Positions 7,556 to 23,073 are shown, counted from the first letter of the stretch. The stretch is DNA of 64,000 nucleotides from Pseudomonas lalucatii (GCF_018398425.1 NZ_JADPMV010000001.1:2232001-2296000), one strand, 5' to 3'. Made by a program: numbers and translations. Notes: generated by a model not told the origin, from the sequence alone.

Positions 7556-8786
7556 AGTCGAACAGCGCCGGGTCGTGGTGATCGGCGCCGGCCCCTCCGG
7601 GGCCATCGCCAGCGCCCTGCTCAAGCGTCACGGCCATGACGTGCTGGTGCTGGAGCGCCAGCGCTTCCCGCGCTTCTCCATCGGCGAGAGCCTGCTGTCC
7701 CATTGCCTGGACTTCGTCGAGGAGGCCGGGATGCTCGAGGCGGTGCGCGCCGCCGGTTTCCAGGCCAAGCACGGCGCGGCCTTCGCCTGGGGCGAGCGCT
7801 ATACCGACTTCGACTTCCGCGACACCTTCACCCCGGGCCAGGGCTCCACCTTCCAGGTGCAACGCGCCCAGTTCGACCAGCTGCTGGCCGACGAGGCGGT
7901 CCGCCAGGGCGTGGAGATCCGTTTCGAGGAGGAGATAGTCGCCGCCGACTTCGCCGGCGACTGCCCGCGCCTCGGGGTGCGCCGCCAGGATGGCAGCCAG
8001 TACCAGGTGGAAACCGCCTTCGTCCTCGATGCCAGCGGCTACGGCCGGGTGCTGCCGCGCCTGCTCGACCTCGACCTGCCGTCGGACTTCCCGGTGCGCC
8101 AGGCGCTGTTCACCCACCTGGAGGACCGCATCGACGACCCGGCCTTCGACCGCGAGAAGATCCTCATCACCACCCACCCCGAGCTGCGCGACCTGTGGTT
8201 CTGGACCATCCCCTTCAGCAACGGCCGCTGCTCCCTCGGCGTGGTGGCCGACGCCGGCCGCTACCAGGGCCGCGACAGCGACCTGGCGGCCTGCCTGCGC
8301 CAGTTCGTCGCCGAGACCCCGTCCCTGGCCCGGGTGCTGGCCAATGCCGTATGGGATACCCCGGTGCGCGCCCTCGGCGGCTATGCGGCCAACGTCAAGC
8401 GCCTGCACGGCCCGGGCTTCGCCCTGCTGGGCAACGCCGCGGAGTTCCTCGACCCGGTGTTCTCCTCCGGGGTGACCATCGCCATGCGCTCGGCGAGCAT
8501 GGCCGCCGGCCTGCTGCATCGCCAGCTCGGCGGCGAGGCGGTGGACTGGCAGCGCGACTTCGCCGAACCGCTCAAGCGCGGCGTGGACTGCTTCCGCACC
8601 TACGTCGAGGGCTGGTACGACGGTTCCTTCCAGGACGTCATCTACTACCAGCACGCCTCGCCGGAGATCCGCCGGATGATCAGCTCGATTCTCGCCGGCT
8701 ACGCCTGGGACCCGCGCAACCCCTATGTCGCCGAACCCAAGCGGCGCCTGCGGGTGCTGGCCGAACTCTGTGCGACGAGCGCATAA
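7542..8786 (+). CDS. FAD-dependent oxidoreductase related to flavin-dependent halogenases
   Basis: A 414-residue flavoprotein. GAGPSG at residues 15-20 is the Rossmann FAD-binding motif, and FPRFSIGES (42-50) is the second flavin-contact block typical of tryptophan-halogenase-like enzymes. The halogenase hallmark WxWxIP is present as WFWTIP at residues 219-224, and a lysine (Lys76) sits in the block FQAKHGAAFAWG, where halogenases carry their catalytic lysine. Homologues in xanthomonadin and other aryl-polyene clusters are annotated as halogenases or oxidoreductases. Whether this one halogenates or only oxidises cannot be decided from sequence, because several non-halogenating relatives keep parts of these motifs. 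ATG 7542 overlaps the exporter by 14 bases. Confidence 0.82.
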   Translation: MKSPEVEQRRVVVIGAGPSGAIASALLKRHGHDVLVLERQRFPRFSIGESLLSHCLDFVEEAGMLEAVRAAGFQAKHGAAFAWGERYTDFDFRDTFTPGQGSTFQVQRAQFDQLLADEAVRQGVEIRFEEEIVAADFAGDCPRLGVRRQDGSQYQVETAFVLDASGYGRVLPRLLDLDLPSDFPVRQALFTHLEDRIDDPAFDREKILITTHPELRDLWFWTIPFSNGRCSLGVVADAGRYQGRDSDLAACLRQFVAETPSLARVLANAVWDTPVRALGGYAANVKRLHGPGFALLGNAAEFLDPVFSSGVTIAMRSASMAAGLLHRQLGGEAVDWQRDFAEPLKRGVDCFRTYVEGWYDGSFQDVIYYQHASPEIRRMISSILAGYAWDPRNPYVAEPKRRLRVLAELCATSA

Positions 8787-8795
8787 GGACGATCG

Positions 8796-9524
8796 ATGAA
8801 GCGCGCCGCCACCACCTATGTCGAGGAGACCGGCTTCGGTTTCTGGTTCCTGCAGAGCCATGTCTGGCAGCACCATGTGCTGCGCGTGGCGATCGACGAC
8901 CTCGAGGGCCTGATCGACCGGCCGCTGCCGAGCGCCCCGGTGCTGCTCGACGCCGGCTGCGGCCAGGGCAAGTCCTTCGCCCTGCTCCAGGCGGCCTTCC
9001 GCCCGGCCCGGCTGATCGGCCTGGACGCCGATCCCCACAGCCTCGCGTGCTCGCGCACCGAGGCCGAGCGCCAGGGCCTGGAGGTGCAGCTGATCGCCAG
9101 CGACTGCGCGGCCATCCAGCTGGCCGACGCCAGCGTCGACCTGCTGTTCTGCCACCAGACCTTCCACCACCTGGTCGAGCAGGAGAAGGCCCTCGCCGAG
9201 TTCTGGCGGGTGCTCAAGCCCGGCGGCCTGCTGCTGTTCGCCGAGTCGACCAAGTTCTACATCGACACCTGGGTGATCCGCTGGCTGTTCCGCCACCCCA
9301 TGCAGGTGCAGAAGAGCGCCGAGCAGTACCTGGCGATGCTGCGCGAGCAGGGCTTCGAGTTCGCCGCGCGCAACGTCTCCTATCCCTACCTGTGGTGGAG
9401 CCGGGCCCGGGACTTCGGCCTGCTGGAGCGCCTGGGCATTCGCCGGCCCAAGCCGTTCGGCCAGCGCGACGAGACCCTGGTCAACGTCGCGGCGCGCAAG
9501 CCGCTGGCGCCTGTCGCTCGATGA
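8796..9524 (+). CDS. Class I SAM-dependent methyltransferase
   Basis: A 242-residue methyltransferase with motif I as LLDAGCGQGKSF (about residues 50-61), an acidic post-I strand ending LIGLDAD, and the post-motif LKPGGLLLFAE, all typical of the Methyltransf_11/25 type. Residues after 150 include several aromatic positions that could line an aryl or lipid pocket. It follows the flavoprotein after 9 bases containing AAGGA, and its stop overlaps the next ATG. In an aryl-polyene operon it could methylate the ring or its hydroxyl, as reported for methyltransferases of other APE pathways. The acceptor is unknown. Confidence 0.85.
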   Translation: MKRAATTYVEETGFGFWFLQSHVWQHHVLRVAIDDLEGLIDRPLPSAPVLLDAGCGQGKSFALLQAAFRPARLIGLDADPHSLACSRTEAERQGLEVQLIASDCAAIQLADASVDLLFCHQTFHHLVEQEKALAEFWRVLKPGGLLLFAESTKFYIDTWVIRWLFRHPMQVQKSAEQYLAMLREQGFEFAARNVSYPYLWWSRARDFGLLERLGIRRPKPFGQRDETLVNVAARKPLAPVAR

Positions 9525-10027
9525 TCCGCGCCACCCTGCTCGGCCTCTGCCTGCTGCTCGGCGCCTGCGCCGCGCGCACGCCGCTGCCGCTGCCGCTGGC
9601 CAATCCGAGCCTGGTGGCGCCCCTGCCGCTGTCGCTGCATGTCCAGCGCGAGCAGGCCGGCCGGCACCAGGACTGGCTGCTGGTGCTGCAGGCCGAGGGC
9701 GAGGCGCTGCACTGGTCGCTGCTCGACCCGCTCGGCGTGCCGCTGGCACGGCAGCGCCTGAGCCAGGGCCAGTGGCGGGACGACGGCCTGCTGCCGCCCA
9801 ACGCCGAGGCCCGCGAACTGTTCGCCGCCCTGCTGTTCGCCCTGACCCCGGCCGCGGCGCTGCCGAGCCGCTACACCCGCGGCAGCTGGACACTGACGGC
9901 CGAGGATCGGCGCCGACTTAACCCGGCGTGGCGAATCCGCTACCGTGCACCGCTGGATTTCACCCTGCACAACCCGCCTGGCCCGCGCTACCGGGTCCGG
10001 CCACTCGCCCCCGAAGAAGGTTCATGA
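9521..10027 (+). CDS. DUF3261-type lipoprotein of the polyene cluster
   Basis: A 168-residue lipoprotein. The signal peptide MIRATLLGLCLLLGAC ends in a good lipobox (LGAC, Cys16), so it would be lipidated; the following Ala-Ala gives no inner-membrane retention signal, so outer-membrane placement is likely. The mature part, with blocks DWLLVLQAEGEALHWSLLDPLGVPLARQ and a closing block YRVRPLAP, fits the DUF3261 family, which is a regular member of aryl-polyene clusters and may receive or anchor the lipid at the outer membrane. ATG 9521 overlaps the methyltransferase stop. The next gene starts at 10024, overlapping by 4 bases. Confidence 0.8.
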   Translation: MIRATLLGLCLLLGACAARTPLPLPLANPSLVAPLPLSLHVQREQAGRHQDWLLVLQAEGEALHWSLLDPLGVPLARQRLSQGQWRDDGLLPPNAEARELFAALLFALTPAAALPSRYTRGSWTLTAEDRRRLNPAWRIRYRAPLDFTLHNPPGPRYRVRPLAPEEGS

Positions 10028-11226
10028 TGCCCAGTTACCTCAACGCCCTCGGCCTGCTCTGCGCCCTCGGCCGCGGCCAGCCGGCAGTGGCCGAGGGCCT
10101 GTTCGCCGGCGCGGCCGCCGGCATGCGCGCCGAGGACGGCTGGGTCGCCGGGCGCCGCCTGACGGTGGGCAGCGTGCCCGGCGCATTGCCAGCGATGCCC
10201 ACGGGCTGCGAGTCGGCCCAGAGCCGCAACAATCAGCTGCTGCTGGCCGCCGCCCTGGAGATCGAACCGCAGATCCGCGCCGCCATCGCCCGCTACGGCG
10301 CGAGCCGCGTCGGCGTGGTGATCGGCACCAGCACCTCAGGCATCCACGAGGCCAGCCAGAACATTGCCCGCTTCGTGGAGGATGGCGCGCTGCCCGCCGA
10401 CTACCGGTACGCGCAACAGGAAATGGTCGCACCGGCAGCCTTCCTCGCCGACTGGCTGGGCCTGAGCGGCCCGACCTACTGCCTGTCCACCGCCTGCACC
10501 TCCAGCGCCCGCGCCCTGCTCAGCGCCCATCGGCTGCTGCAGCAGGGGCTGTGCGACGCGGTGCTGTGCGGCGGCGCCGACAGCCTGTGCCGGCTGACCC
10601 TGAGCGGCTTCGCCGCCCTGGAGGCGGTGTCGGCCGAGCCCTGCACCCCCTTCTCGGTGAACCGCCAGGGCATCAATATCGGCGAGGGCGCGGCGCTCTT
10701 CCTGATGACCCGGGAGCCGTCGGCGGACGCATCGTCCCCCATCGCCCTGCTCGGCGGCGGCGCCAGCTCCGACGCCTACCACATCTCCGCGCCGCAGCCC
10801 GAGGGCCTGGGCGCCCAGCAGGCGATGCGCAGCGCCCTGGCCGCCGCCGGCCTGGCCGCCGAGCAGATCGACTACCTCAACCTGCATGGCACCGCCACCA
10901 CGCACAACGACGCCATGGAGAGCCTGGCGGTGCAGGCGCTGTTCCCCGCAGGGGTGCCCTGCTCCTCGACCAAGCCCCTGAGCGGCCACTGCCTGGGCGC
11001 GGCCGGGGCCCTGGAGGCGGCCTTCTGCTGGCTGACCCTGAGCGCGCACAACCACGACCGGCGCCTGCCCCCGCACCTGTGGGATGGCCAGGCCGATCCG
11101 CAGCTGCCGCCCCTGGCGCTGGTGGCGCCGGGCGCCCGGGCCGAGCGGCCGCCGCGCTACCTGATGAGCAACTCCTTCGCCTTCGGCGGCAGCAACCTGT
11201 CGCTGATTCTGGGTACCCCGTCATGA
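10024..11226 (+). CDS. Beta-ketoacyl-ACP synthase (ApeO-like)
   Basis: A 400-residue thiolase-fold ketosynthase. The full catalytic set is present: Cys158 in STACTSSA, His288 in NLHGTATTHND, Lys317 in SSTKPLSGH and His322. It is therefore predicted to condense acyl units and not to be a chain-length factor. Two adjacent ATG codons exist at 10024 and 10027; the first gives the ATGA overlap with the lipoprotein gene. In the described E. coli aryl-polyene pathway a KS at this position (before DH, KR and a second KS) takes part in priming or elongation. The order KS-DH-KR-KS here matches apeO-P-Q-R. Confidence 0.88.
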   Translation: MMPSYLNALGLLCALGRGQPAVAEGLFAGAAAGMRAEDGWVAGRRLTVGSVPGALPAMPTGCESAQSRNNQLLLAAALEIEPQIRAAIARYGASRVGVVIGTSTSGIHEASQNIARFVEDGALPADYRYAQQEMVAPAAFLADWLGLSGPTYCLSTACTSSARALLSAHRLLQQGLCDAVLCGGADSLCRLTLSGFAALEAVSAEPCTPFSVNRQGINIGEGAALFLMTREPSADASSPIALLGGGASSDAYHISAPQPEGLGAQQAMRSALAAAGLAAEQIDYLNLHGTATTHNDAMESLAVQALFPAGVPCSSTKPLSGHCLGAAGALEAAFCWLTLSAHNHDRRLPPHLWDGQADPQLPPLALVAPGARAERPPRYLMSNSFAFGGSNLSLILGTPS

Positions 11227-11687
11227 TCCCGTGGCCGATCGCCGAACTGCTGCCCCATGCCGGCGACATGATCCTCATCGACGAGGTCCTGAGCTTCGAC
11301 GCGGACAGCATCGTGACCCGCCTGTGCGTGCGCCCGGGCGGGCTGTTCAGCCAGGCCGACGGCAGCCTGCCGGCCTGGGTCGGCATCGAGCTGATGGCCC
11401 AGAGCGTCGCCGCCTACGCCGGCTGCCAGGCGCGCCAGGCCGGGCGGCCGGTGCAGCTGGGCTTCCTCCTCGGCACGCGCAACTTCCGCTGCGACGTCGA
11501 ACGCTTTGCCGCCGGCAGCGAGCTGCGCATCCGCGCGCTGCGTTCGCTGCAGGACGACAACGGCATGGGCGTGTTCGAATGCCACCTGCACGGCCCGGGC
11601 CTCCATGCCGAAGCCCGCCTCAACGTGTTCTGCCCGCCGCAGATCGACAGCTACCTCCAAGAACCCCCTCAGGAAACCGACTCATGA
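11223..11687 (+). CDS. 3-hydroxyacyl-ACP dehydratase (ApeP-like)
   Basis: A 154-residue hot-dog dehydratase. The catalytic histidine is likely His12 in LLPHAGDMILIDEV, with the glutamate in WVGIELMAQSVAAYAG contributed by the central helix. Both blocks are diagnostic of the FabA/FabZ-like ApeP family. It is the second dehydratase of the cluster, besides the domain fused to the ligase; in characterised APE systems the two act as partners with different chain-length preference. The coding frame overlaps the KS upstream and the ketoreductase downstream by 4 bases each, so it should be translated in step with them. Confidence 0.87.
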   Translation: MIPWPIAELLPHAGDMILIDEVLSFDADSIVTRLCVRPGGLFSQADGSLPAWVGIELMAQSVAAYAGCQARQAGRPVQLGFLLGTRNFRCDVERFAAGSELRIRALRSLQDDNGMGVFECHLHGPGLHAEARLNVFCPPQIDSYLQEPPQETDS

Positions 11688-12412
11688 CCGACCCGATTCT
11701 GGTGACCGGCTCCAGCCGCGGCATCGGCCGCGCCATCGCCCTGCGCCTGGCCCGCGCCGGCCACGACCTGGTGCTGCACTGCCGCGCGCGGCGCGACGAG
11801 GCCGAGGCGGTGCAGGCGCAGATCCAGGCCCTGGGCCGCAGCGCGCGCATCCTGCAGTTCGACATAGCCGACCGCGGCGCCTGCCGCGCCCAGCTGGAGG
11901 CCGACGTCGAGGCCCACGGCGCCTACTACGGCGTGGTCTGCAACGCCGGCCTGACCCGCGACGGCGCCTTCCCGGCGCTGAGCGAGGACGACTGGGACCA
12001 GGTGCTGCGCACCAACCTGGACGGCTTCTACAACGTCCTGCAGCCCCTCACCATGCCGATGATCCGCCGCCGCCAGCCGGGGCGCATCGTCTGCATCACC
12101 TCGGTGTCGGGGCTGATCGGCAACCGCGGCCAGGTCAACTACAGCGCCGCCAAGGCCGGCGTGATCGGCGCCGCCAAGGCCCTGGCGATCGAGTTGGGCA
12201 AGCGCAGGATCACGGTCAACTGCGTGGCGCCCGGGCTGATCGACACCGACATGCTCGACGAGCAGGTGCCCGTCGAGGAGCTGCTCAAGATGATCCCGGC
12301 GCAGCGCCTGGGCACCCCGGAGGAAGTGGCCGGCGCGGTGAATTTTCTGATGTCCGAGGAGGCGGCCTACATCACCCGCCAGGTCCTCGCGGTCAACGGT
12401 GGGTTGTGCTGA
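11684..12412 (+). CDS. 3-oxoacyl-ACP reductase, FabG-like (ApeQ-like)
   Basis: A 242-residue short-chain dehydrogenase. The nucleotide motif is TGSSRGIGR (residues 8-16), which favours NADPH. The catalytic set is Asn111, Ser140, Tyr153 and Lys157, the latter in YSAAKAG. Length and motifs agree with FabG and with the ketoreductase ApeQ of aryl-polyene pathways, which reduces the 3-keto group after each condensation. The start overlaps the dehydratase stop and its stop shares one base with the start of the following ketosynthase, continuing the unbroken coupling of the operon. Confidence 0.9.
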   Translation: MTDPILVTGSSRGIGRAIALRLARAGHDLVLHCRARRDEAEAVQAQIQALGRSARILQFDIADRGACRAQLEADVEAHGAYYGVVCNAGLTRDGAFPALSEDDWDQVLRTNLDGFYNVLQPLTMPMIRRRQPGRIVCITSVSGLIGNRGQVNYSAAKAGVIGAAKALAIELGKRRITVNCVAPGLIDTDMLDEQVPVEELLKMIPAQRLGTPEEVAGAVNFLMSEEAAYITRQVLAVNGGLC

Positions 12413-13638
12413 TGAAACGAGTGGTAGTGACCGGCATGGCCGGCATCACCTCGCTGGGCGAGGACTGGGCGAGCATCGAGGCGGCCTTTCGTGGCAACCG
12501 CAGCGGCATCCGCTACATGCACGAATGGGACAGGTTCACTGAACTGAACACCCGCCTCGGCGGCCCGATCGACGACTTCGCCGTGCCCAGACACTGGACC
12601 CGCAAGCAGACCCGCAGCATGGGCCGGGTGTCCAAGCTGGCGGTCTACGCCGCCGAACGGGCCCTGGAAGATGCCGGCCTGCTCGGCGATCCGTGCATCC
12701 AGGACGGCCGCATGGGGGTGGCCTGCGGCTCCTCCACCGGCAGCACCGACGAGATCAAGACCTTCGGCAACATGCTGCTCAACTCGGTGGCCGACGGCCT
12801 CAACGCCAACTCCTACGTGCGCATGATGCCGCACACCACCGCGGCCAATATCAGCATCTTCTTCGGCCTCAAGGGACGCCTGATCCCCACCTCCAGCGCC
12901 TGCACCAGCGGCAGCCAGGGGATCGGTTACGCCTATGAGGCGATCAAGTTCGGCCGCCTGCCGCTGATGCTCGCCGGCGGTGCCGAGGAGCTGTGCCCCA
13001 CCGAGGCCATGGTGTTCGACGCGCTCTACGCCACCAGCCTGAAGAACGCCACGCCGCACAGCTCGCCGCGCCCCTACGACAGCGGCCGCGACGGCCTGGT
13101 GATCGGCGAAGGCGCCGGCATCCTGGTGCTCGAGGAGCTGGAACATGCCCTGGCCCGCGGTGCACAGATCCACGCCGAAATCGTCGGCTTCGGCAGCAAC
13201 GCCGATGGCCAGCACACCACCAAGCCGGAACAGACCACCATGCGCCGCGCCATGCAGCTGGCCCTGGAAGACGCCGGCCTGACCCCCGCAGCCATCAGCT
13301 ACGTCAACGGCCACGGCACCGCCACCGAACAGGGCGATGTCGCCGAATCCCTGGCCACCAGCAGCCTGTTCGGCCCAGGCATGCCGATCAGCTCGCAGAA
13401 GAGCTTCCTCGGCCACACCCTCGGCGCCTGCGGCGCCCTGGAGTCCTGGTTCAGCATCGAGATGATGAACCGCGACAGCTACGTGCACACCCTCAACCTG
13501 GACGAGGTGGACCCGGCCTGCGGCGAACTGGACTACCTGCGCGGCGAGATGCGGCCGATGAGCAACGAGTACGTGATGAACAACAACTTCGCCTTCGGCG
13601 GGGTCAACACCTCGCTGATCTTCCGTCGCTGGCATTAA
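12412..13638 (+). CDS. Beta-ketoacyl-ACP synthase, FabF-like (ApeR-like)
   Basis: A 408-residue ketosynthase with the full triad: Cys164 in SSACTSGSQG, His301 in NGHGTATEQGD, and Lys330/His335 in SSQKSFLGHTLGA. The protein begins RVVVTGMAGITSLG, typical of FabF-type enzymes. It is the last gene of the polyene operon, as apeR is in other APE clusters, and ends 25 bases before a small lipoprotein gene with its own AAGGAG ribosome-binding site. It is a likely chain-elongating KS; division of labour with the KS at 10024 cannot be read from the sequence. Confidence 0.88.
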   Translation: MKRVVVTGMAGITSLGEDWASIEAAFRGNRSGIRYMHEWDRFTELNTRLGGPIDDFAVPRHWTRKQTRSMGRVSKLAVYAAERALEDAGLLGDPCIQDGRMGVACGSSTGSTDEIKTFGNMLLNSVADGLNANSYVRMMPHTTAANISIFFGLKGRLIPTSSACTSGSQGIGYAYEAIKFGRLPLMLAGGAEELCPTEAMVFDALYATSLKNATPHSSPRPYDSGRDGLVIGEGAGILVLEELEHALARGAQIHAEIVGFGSNADGQHTTKPEQTTMRRAMQLALEDAGLTPAAISYVNGHGTATEQGDVAESLATSSLFGPGMPISSQKSFLGHTLGACGALESWFSIEMMNRDSYVHTLNLDEVDPACGELDYLRGEMRPMSNEYVMNNNFAFGGVNTSLIFRRWH

Positions 13639-13663
13639 CCGCAAGACCAAAGGAGATCAAGGA

Positions 13664-14065
13664 ATGAACAGAATTGCCCGTAGCCTGCTTCTGGGCCTCG
13701 CGCTGCTCGGCATCGCCGCCTGTGCCACAAAGCCCGTCGAGAACATTCAGCAGACCGCTCCCGCCTCGAGCGTGCGGGGCGCCTCGGAAATGCAGAAGGC
13801 CATCCTCAGCGCCCTGAATGAACGCGGCTGGCTGGTGCAGCAGACCAGCGATGCACAAATCCTGGCGGAGATCAACGTACGCGGCCGCCACCACGCGGAG
13901 ATCGCCATCCCCTACAGCGCCAGCCAGTTTGAAATCCACTACCGCAGCAGCCGGGGCCTGGATTACAAGAGCGGCAAGATCCACCGCAACTACAACAAGT
14001 GGGTAAACATCCTGCGCGACGACATTCTGCGCAACCTGCAGGCCAGCAGCCTAAGTCTGAACTGA
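13664..14065 (+). CDS. Small conserved lipoprotein of unknown function
   Basis: A 133-residue protein. The N-terminus MNRIARSLLLGLALLGIAAC is a lipoprotein signal peptide with lipobox IAAC and predicted lipidated Cys20. The mature part is small and basic toward the end (SGKIHRNYNKWVNILRDDI) and shows no catalytic motif that I recognise. Equivalent small lipoproteins are found next to hemE in pseudomonads, so this gene probably belongs to the conserved backbone rather than to the polyene cluster. AAGGAG lies about 10 bases before the ATG. A bidirectional terminator follows at once. Confidence 0.8.
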   Translation: MNRIARSLLLGLALLGIAACATKPVENIQQTAPASSVRGASEMQKAILSALNERGWLVQQTSDAQILAEINVRGRHHAEIAIPYSASQFEIHYRSSRGLDYKSGKIHRNYNKWVNILRDDILRNLQASSLSLN

Positions 14066-14080
14066 AGAATCGACGCCCAT

Positions 14081-14111
14081 GAAAAAAGCCCGACATTGCC
14101 GGGCTTTTTTC
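14081..14111. terminator. Bidirectional intrinsic terminator between lipoprotein gene and hemE
   Basis: An A-tract, the stem GCCCG/CGGGC with a 7-base loop, and a T-tract (T6). The A/T flanks extend the stem and give a U-run on both strands, so it can end both the + strand operon and the - strand hemE transcript. Confidence 0.85.
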
Positions 14112-14127
14112 ATACTCGGGCTGTCGC

Positions 14128-15195
14128 TCAACCGTGGTATTGCGCCGACAACTCATGCACCGCTTCGAGGAAGGCGCCGGCGTGGGCCGGGTCGACTTCC
14201 GGGGTGATGCCGTGGCCGAGGTTGAACACGTGGCCCGAGCCCGGGCCGTAGCTGGCGAGGATGCGCGCCACCTCGGCGCGGATCGCCGCCGGCTTGGCGT
14301 AGAGCACCGTGGGGTCCATGTTGCCCTGCAGGGCCACCTGGTTGCCGACCCGGTAGCGCGCCTCGCCGATGTCGCAGCTCCAGTCCAGGCCCAGGGCGTC
14401 GGCGCCGGTGGCGGCCATGGACTCCAGCCACAGGCCGCCGTTCTTGGTGAAGAGGATCACCGGCACCTTGCGCCCATCCTGTTCGCGGATCAGGCCGGCG
14501 ACAATCTTCTGCATGTAGGCCAGGGAGAACTCCTGGTAGGCCGCCGCCGACAGGTTGCCGCCCCAGGTGTCGAAGATCTGCACGGCCTGGGCGCCGGCCC
14601 GGATCTGCCCGTTGAGGTAGCGGGTGACCGATTGCGCCAGCTTGTCGAGCAGGGCGTGCATGGCCTGCGGGTTGTCGTAGAGCATGGCCTTGGATTTGCG
14701 GAAGTCCTTCGACGAGCCGCCCTCGACCATATAGGTGGCCAGGGTCCAGGGGCTGCCGGAGAAGCCGATCAACGGCACCCGGCCGTTCAGCTCGCGGCGG
14801 ATGGTGCGCACCGCATCCATCACGTAGCCCAGGTCCTGCTGCGGATCGGGAATCGGCAGGGCCTCGATGTCGGCGGCGCTGGCGATGACCTTCTTGAAGC
14901 GCGGCCCCTCGCCGGTCTCGAAGTACAGGCCCTGGCCCATGGCATGGGGGATGGTCAGGATGTCGGAGAAGAGGATCGCCGCATCCAGCTGCGGATAGCG
15001 GTCCAGCGGCTGCAGGGTCACCTCGCAGGCGAACTCGGGGTTCATCATCAGGCTCATGAAGTCCCCGGCCTTGGCCCGGCTGGCGCGGTACTCGGGCAGG
15101 TAGCGACCGGCCTGGCGCATCATCCACACCGGGGTGACGTCGACGGGTTGCTTGAGCAGGGCGCGGAGGAAGCGATCGTTCTTCAGGGCAGTCAT
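14128..15195 (-). CDS. hemE: Uroporphyrinogen decarboxylase
   Basis: A 355-residue cytoplasmic enzyme converting uroporphyrinogen III to coproporphyrinogen III in heme synthesis. The family signature [16 protein letters not shown] lies near residues 21-36 and includes the conserved arginines and the RQAGR block. The second signature block [17 protein letters not shown] is also present. Length matches bacterial HemE. The start at 15195 ([10 protein letters not shown]) is the usual N-terminus; an in-frame ATG 63 bases upstream adds residues not typical of the family. It shares a terminator with the convergent lipoprotein gene. Confidence 0.97.
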   Translation of the reverse strand: MTALKNDRFLRALLKQPVDVTPVWMMRQAGRYLPEYRASRAKAGDFMSLMMNPEFACEVTLQPLDRYPQLDAAILFSDILTIPHAMGQGLYFETGEGPRFKKVIASAADIEALPIPDPQQDLGYVMDAVRTIRRELNGRVPLIGFSGSPWTLATYMVEGGSSKDFRKSKAMLYDNPQAMHALLDKLAQSVTRYLNGQIRAGAQAVQIFDTWGGNLSAAAYQEFSLAYMQKIVAGLIREQDGRKVPVILFTKNGGLWLESMAATGADALGLDWSCDIGEARYRVGNQVALQGNMDPTVLYAKPAAIRAEVARILASYGPGSGHVFNLGHGITPEVDPAHAGAFLEAVHELSAQYHG

Positions 15196-15249
15196 GGCAG
15201 TTCCTGAGACAAAGTAGGCGGCAAAAAAGTGCGGGCATTTTCGCAGACC

Positions 15250-15287
15250 GCAAAACAAAAGGCACGGCGGGCGCCGTGCCTTTTGTC
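15250..15287 (-). terminator. Intrinsic terminator downstream of gltD
   Basis: An 8-bp perfect stem GGCACGGC/GCCGTGCC (15261-15268 with 15273-15280) and a 4-base loop, flanked by A/C-rich sequence on one side and TTTTGT on the other. Read on the - strand it ends the gltBD transcript before hemE; it could act in both directions. Confidence 0.75.
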
Positions 15288-15309
15288 TAGCGGGTCAATT
15301 TGTCGCGGC

Positions 15310-15347
15310 CGCAGGATGGATCAGCCGAAGGCGTTACCCATCCTGCG
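15310..15347. repeat. Small dyad element (GGATGGG...CCCATCC-like)
   Basis: Perfect 10-bp inverted arms CGCAGGATGG (15310-15319) and CCATCCTGCG (15338-15347) with an 18-base loop containing GCCGAAGGCG, 3 bases past the gltD stop. The arms and loop resemble a short palindromic element that recurs in intergenic regions of many Pseudomonas genomes, with a core such as AGGATGGG-N-CCCATC. Only one copy is in the window, so repeat status rests on memory of that family. Confidence 0.5.
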
Positions 15348-15349
15348 TA

Positions 15350-16777
<1,428 letters not shown>

Positions 16778-16801
16778 TCATCAAACTACTGCAGGCGCAA
16801 A

Positions 16802-21250
<4,449 letters not shown>

Positions 21251-21267
21251 AGGGACTCTCACCAGAC

Positions 21268-21283
21268 TGCCTTTTTCAAGGCA
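21268..21283 (-). promoter_or_regulatory. Hairpin in gltB mRNA leader
   Basis: On the - strand, stem TGCCTT/AAGGCA with a GAAA tetraloop, located 18 bases before the gltB start codon. It may stabilise the leader or adjust initiation; no known riboswitch is recognised. Confidence 0.4.
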
Positions 21284-21356
21284 ATTGCTTTCTAATTCAA
21301 CCACTTACCAAGCGCGCAGGGCGAAGCCCCGGCTTTGCGCAGGCAAAAGGGAGGTC

Positions 21357-21385
21357 ATTGTACATATCCACCCGGCTCGTCACAA
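21357..21385 (-). promoter_or_regulatory. gltB: Putative sigma-70 promoter for gltBD
   Basis: On the - strand, -35 TTGTGA (21380-21385) and -10 TACAAT (21357-21362) are separated by exactly 17 bases. Transcription would begin near 21350, giving a leader of about 100 bases before gltB. The hexamers match consensus at 4 and 5 of 6 positions. Confidence 0.5.
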
Positions 21386-21434
21386 ATCCTAGCGGCGAAC
21401 CGATGAAAACTTATGTCGCAAAAGCGAAGGATGC

Positions 21435-21466
21435 GACCGGGCGATCATGCTATTGACCGCCCGGTC
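21435..21466 (-). terminator. Stem-loop after the SPOR-domain gene
   Basis: A perfect 9-bp stem GACCGGGCG/CGCCCGGTC with a 14-base loop, 23 bases past the stop of the SPOR-domain gene. No clear T-run follows on the - strand, so it may be a 3'-stabilising hairpin or a weak terminator closing the pilM-aroKB operon. Confidence 0.45.
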
Positions 21467-21488
21467 ACCTCGACAACGCGCCGCTCCT

Positions 21489-23063
<1,575 letters not shown>

Positions 23064-23073
23064 GGGGCACTCA

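Noticed and set aside
7703..10027. A 774-codon frame ending with the DUF3261 lipoprotein
   Set aside because: Most of it is antiphase to the flavoprotein and methyltransferase genes; only the part from 9521, with a signal peptide and lipobox, is a real gene.
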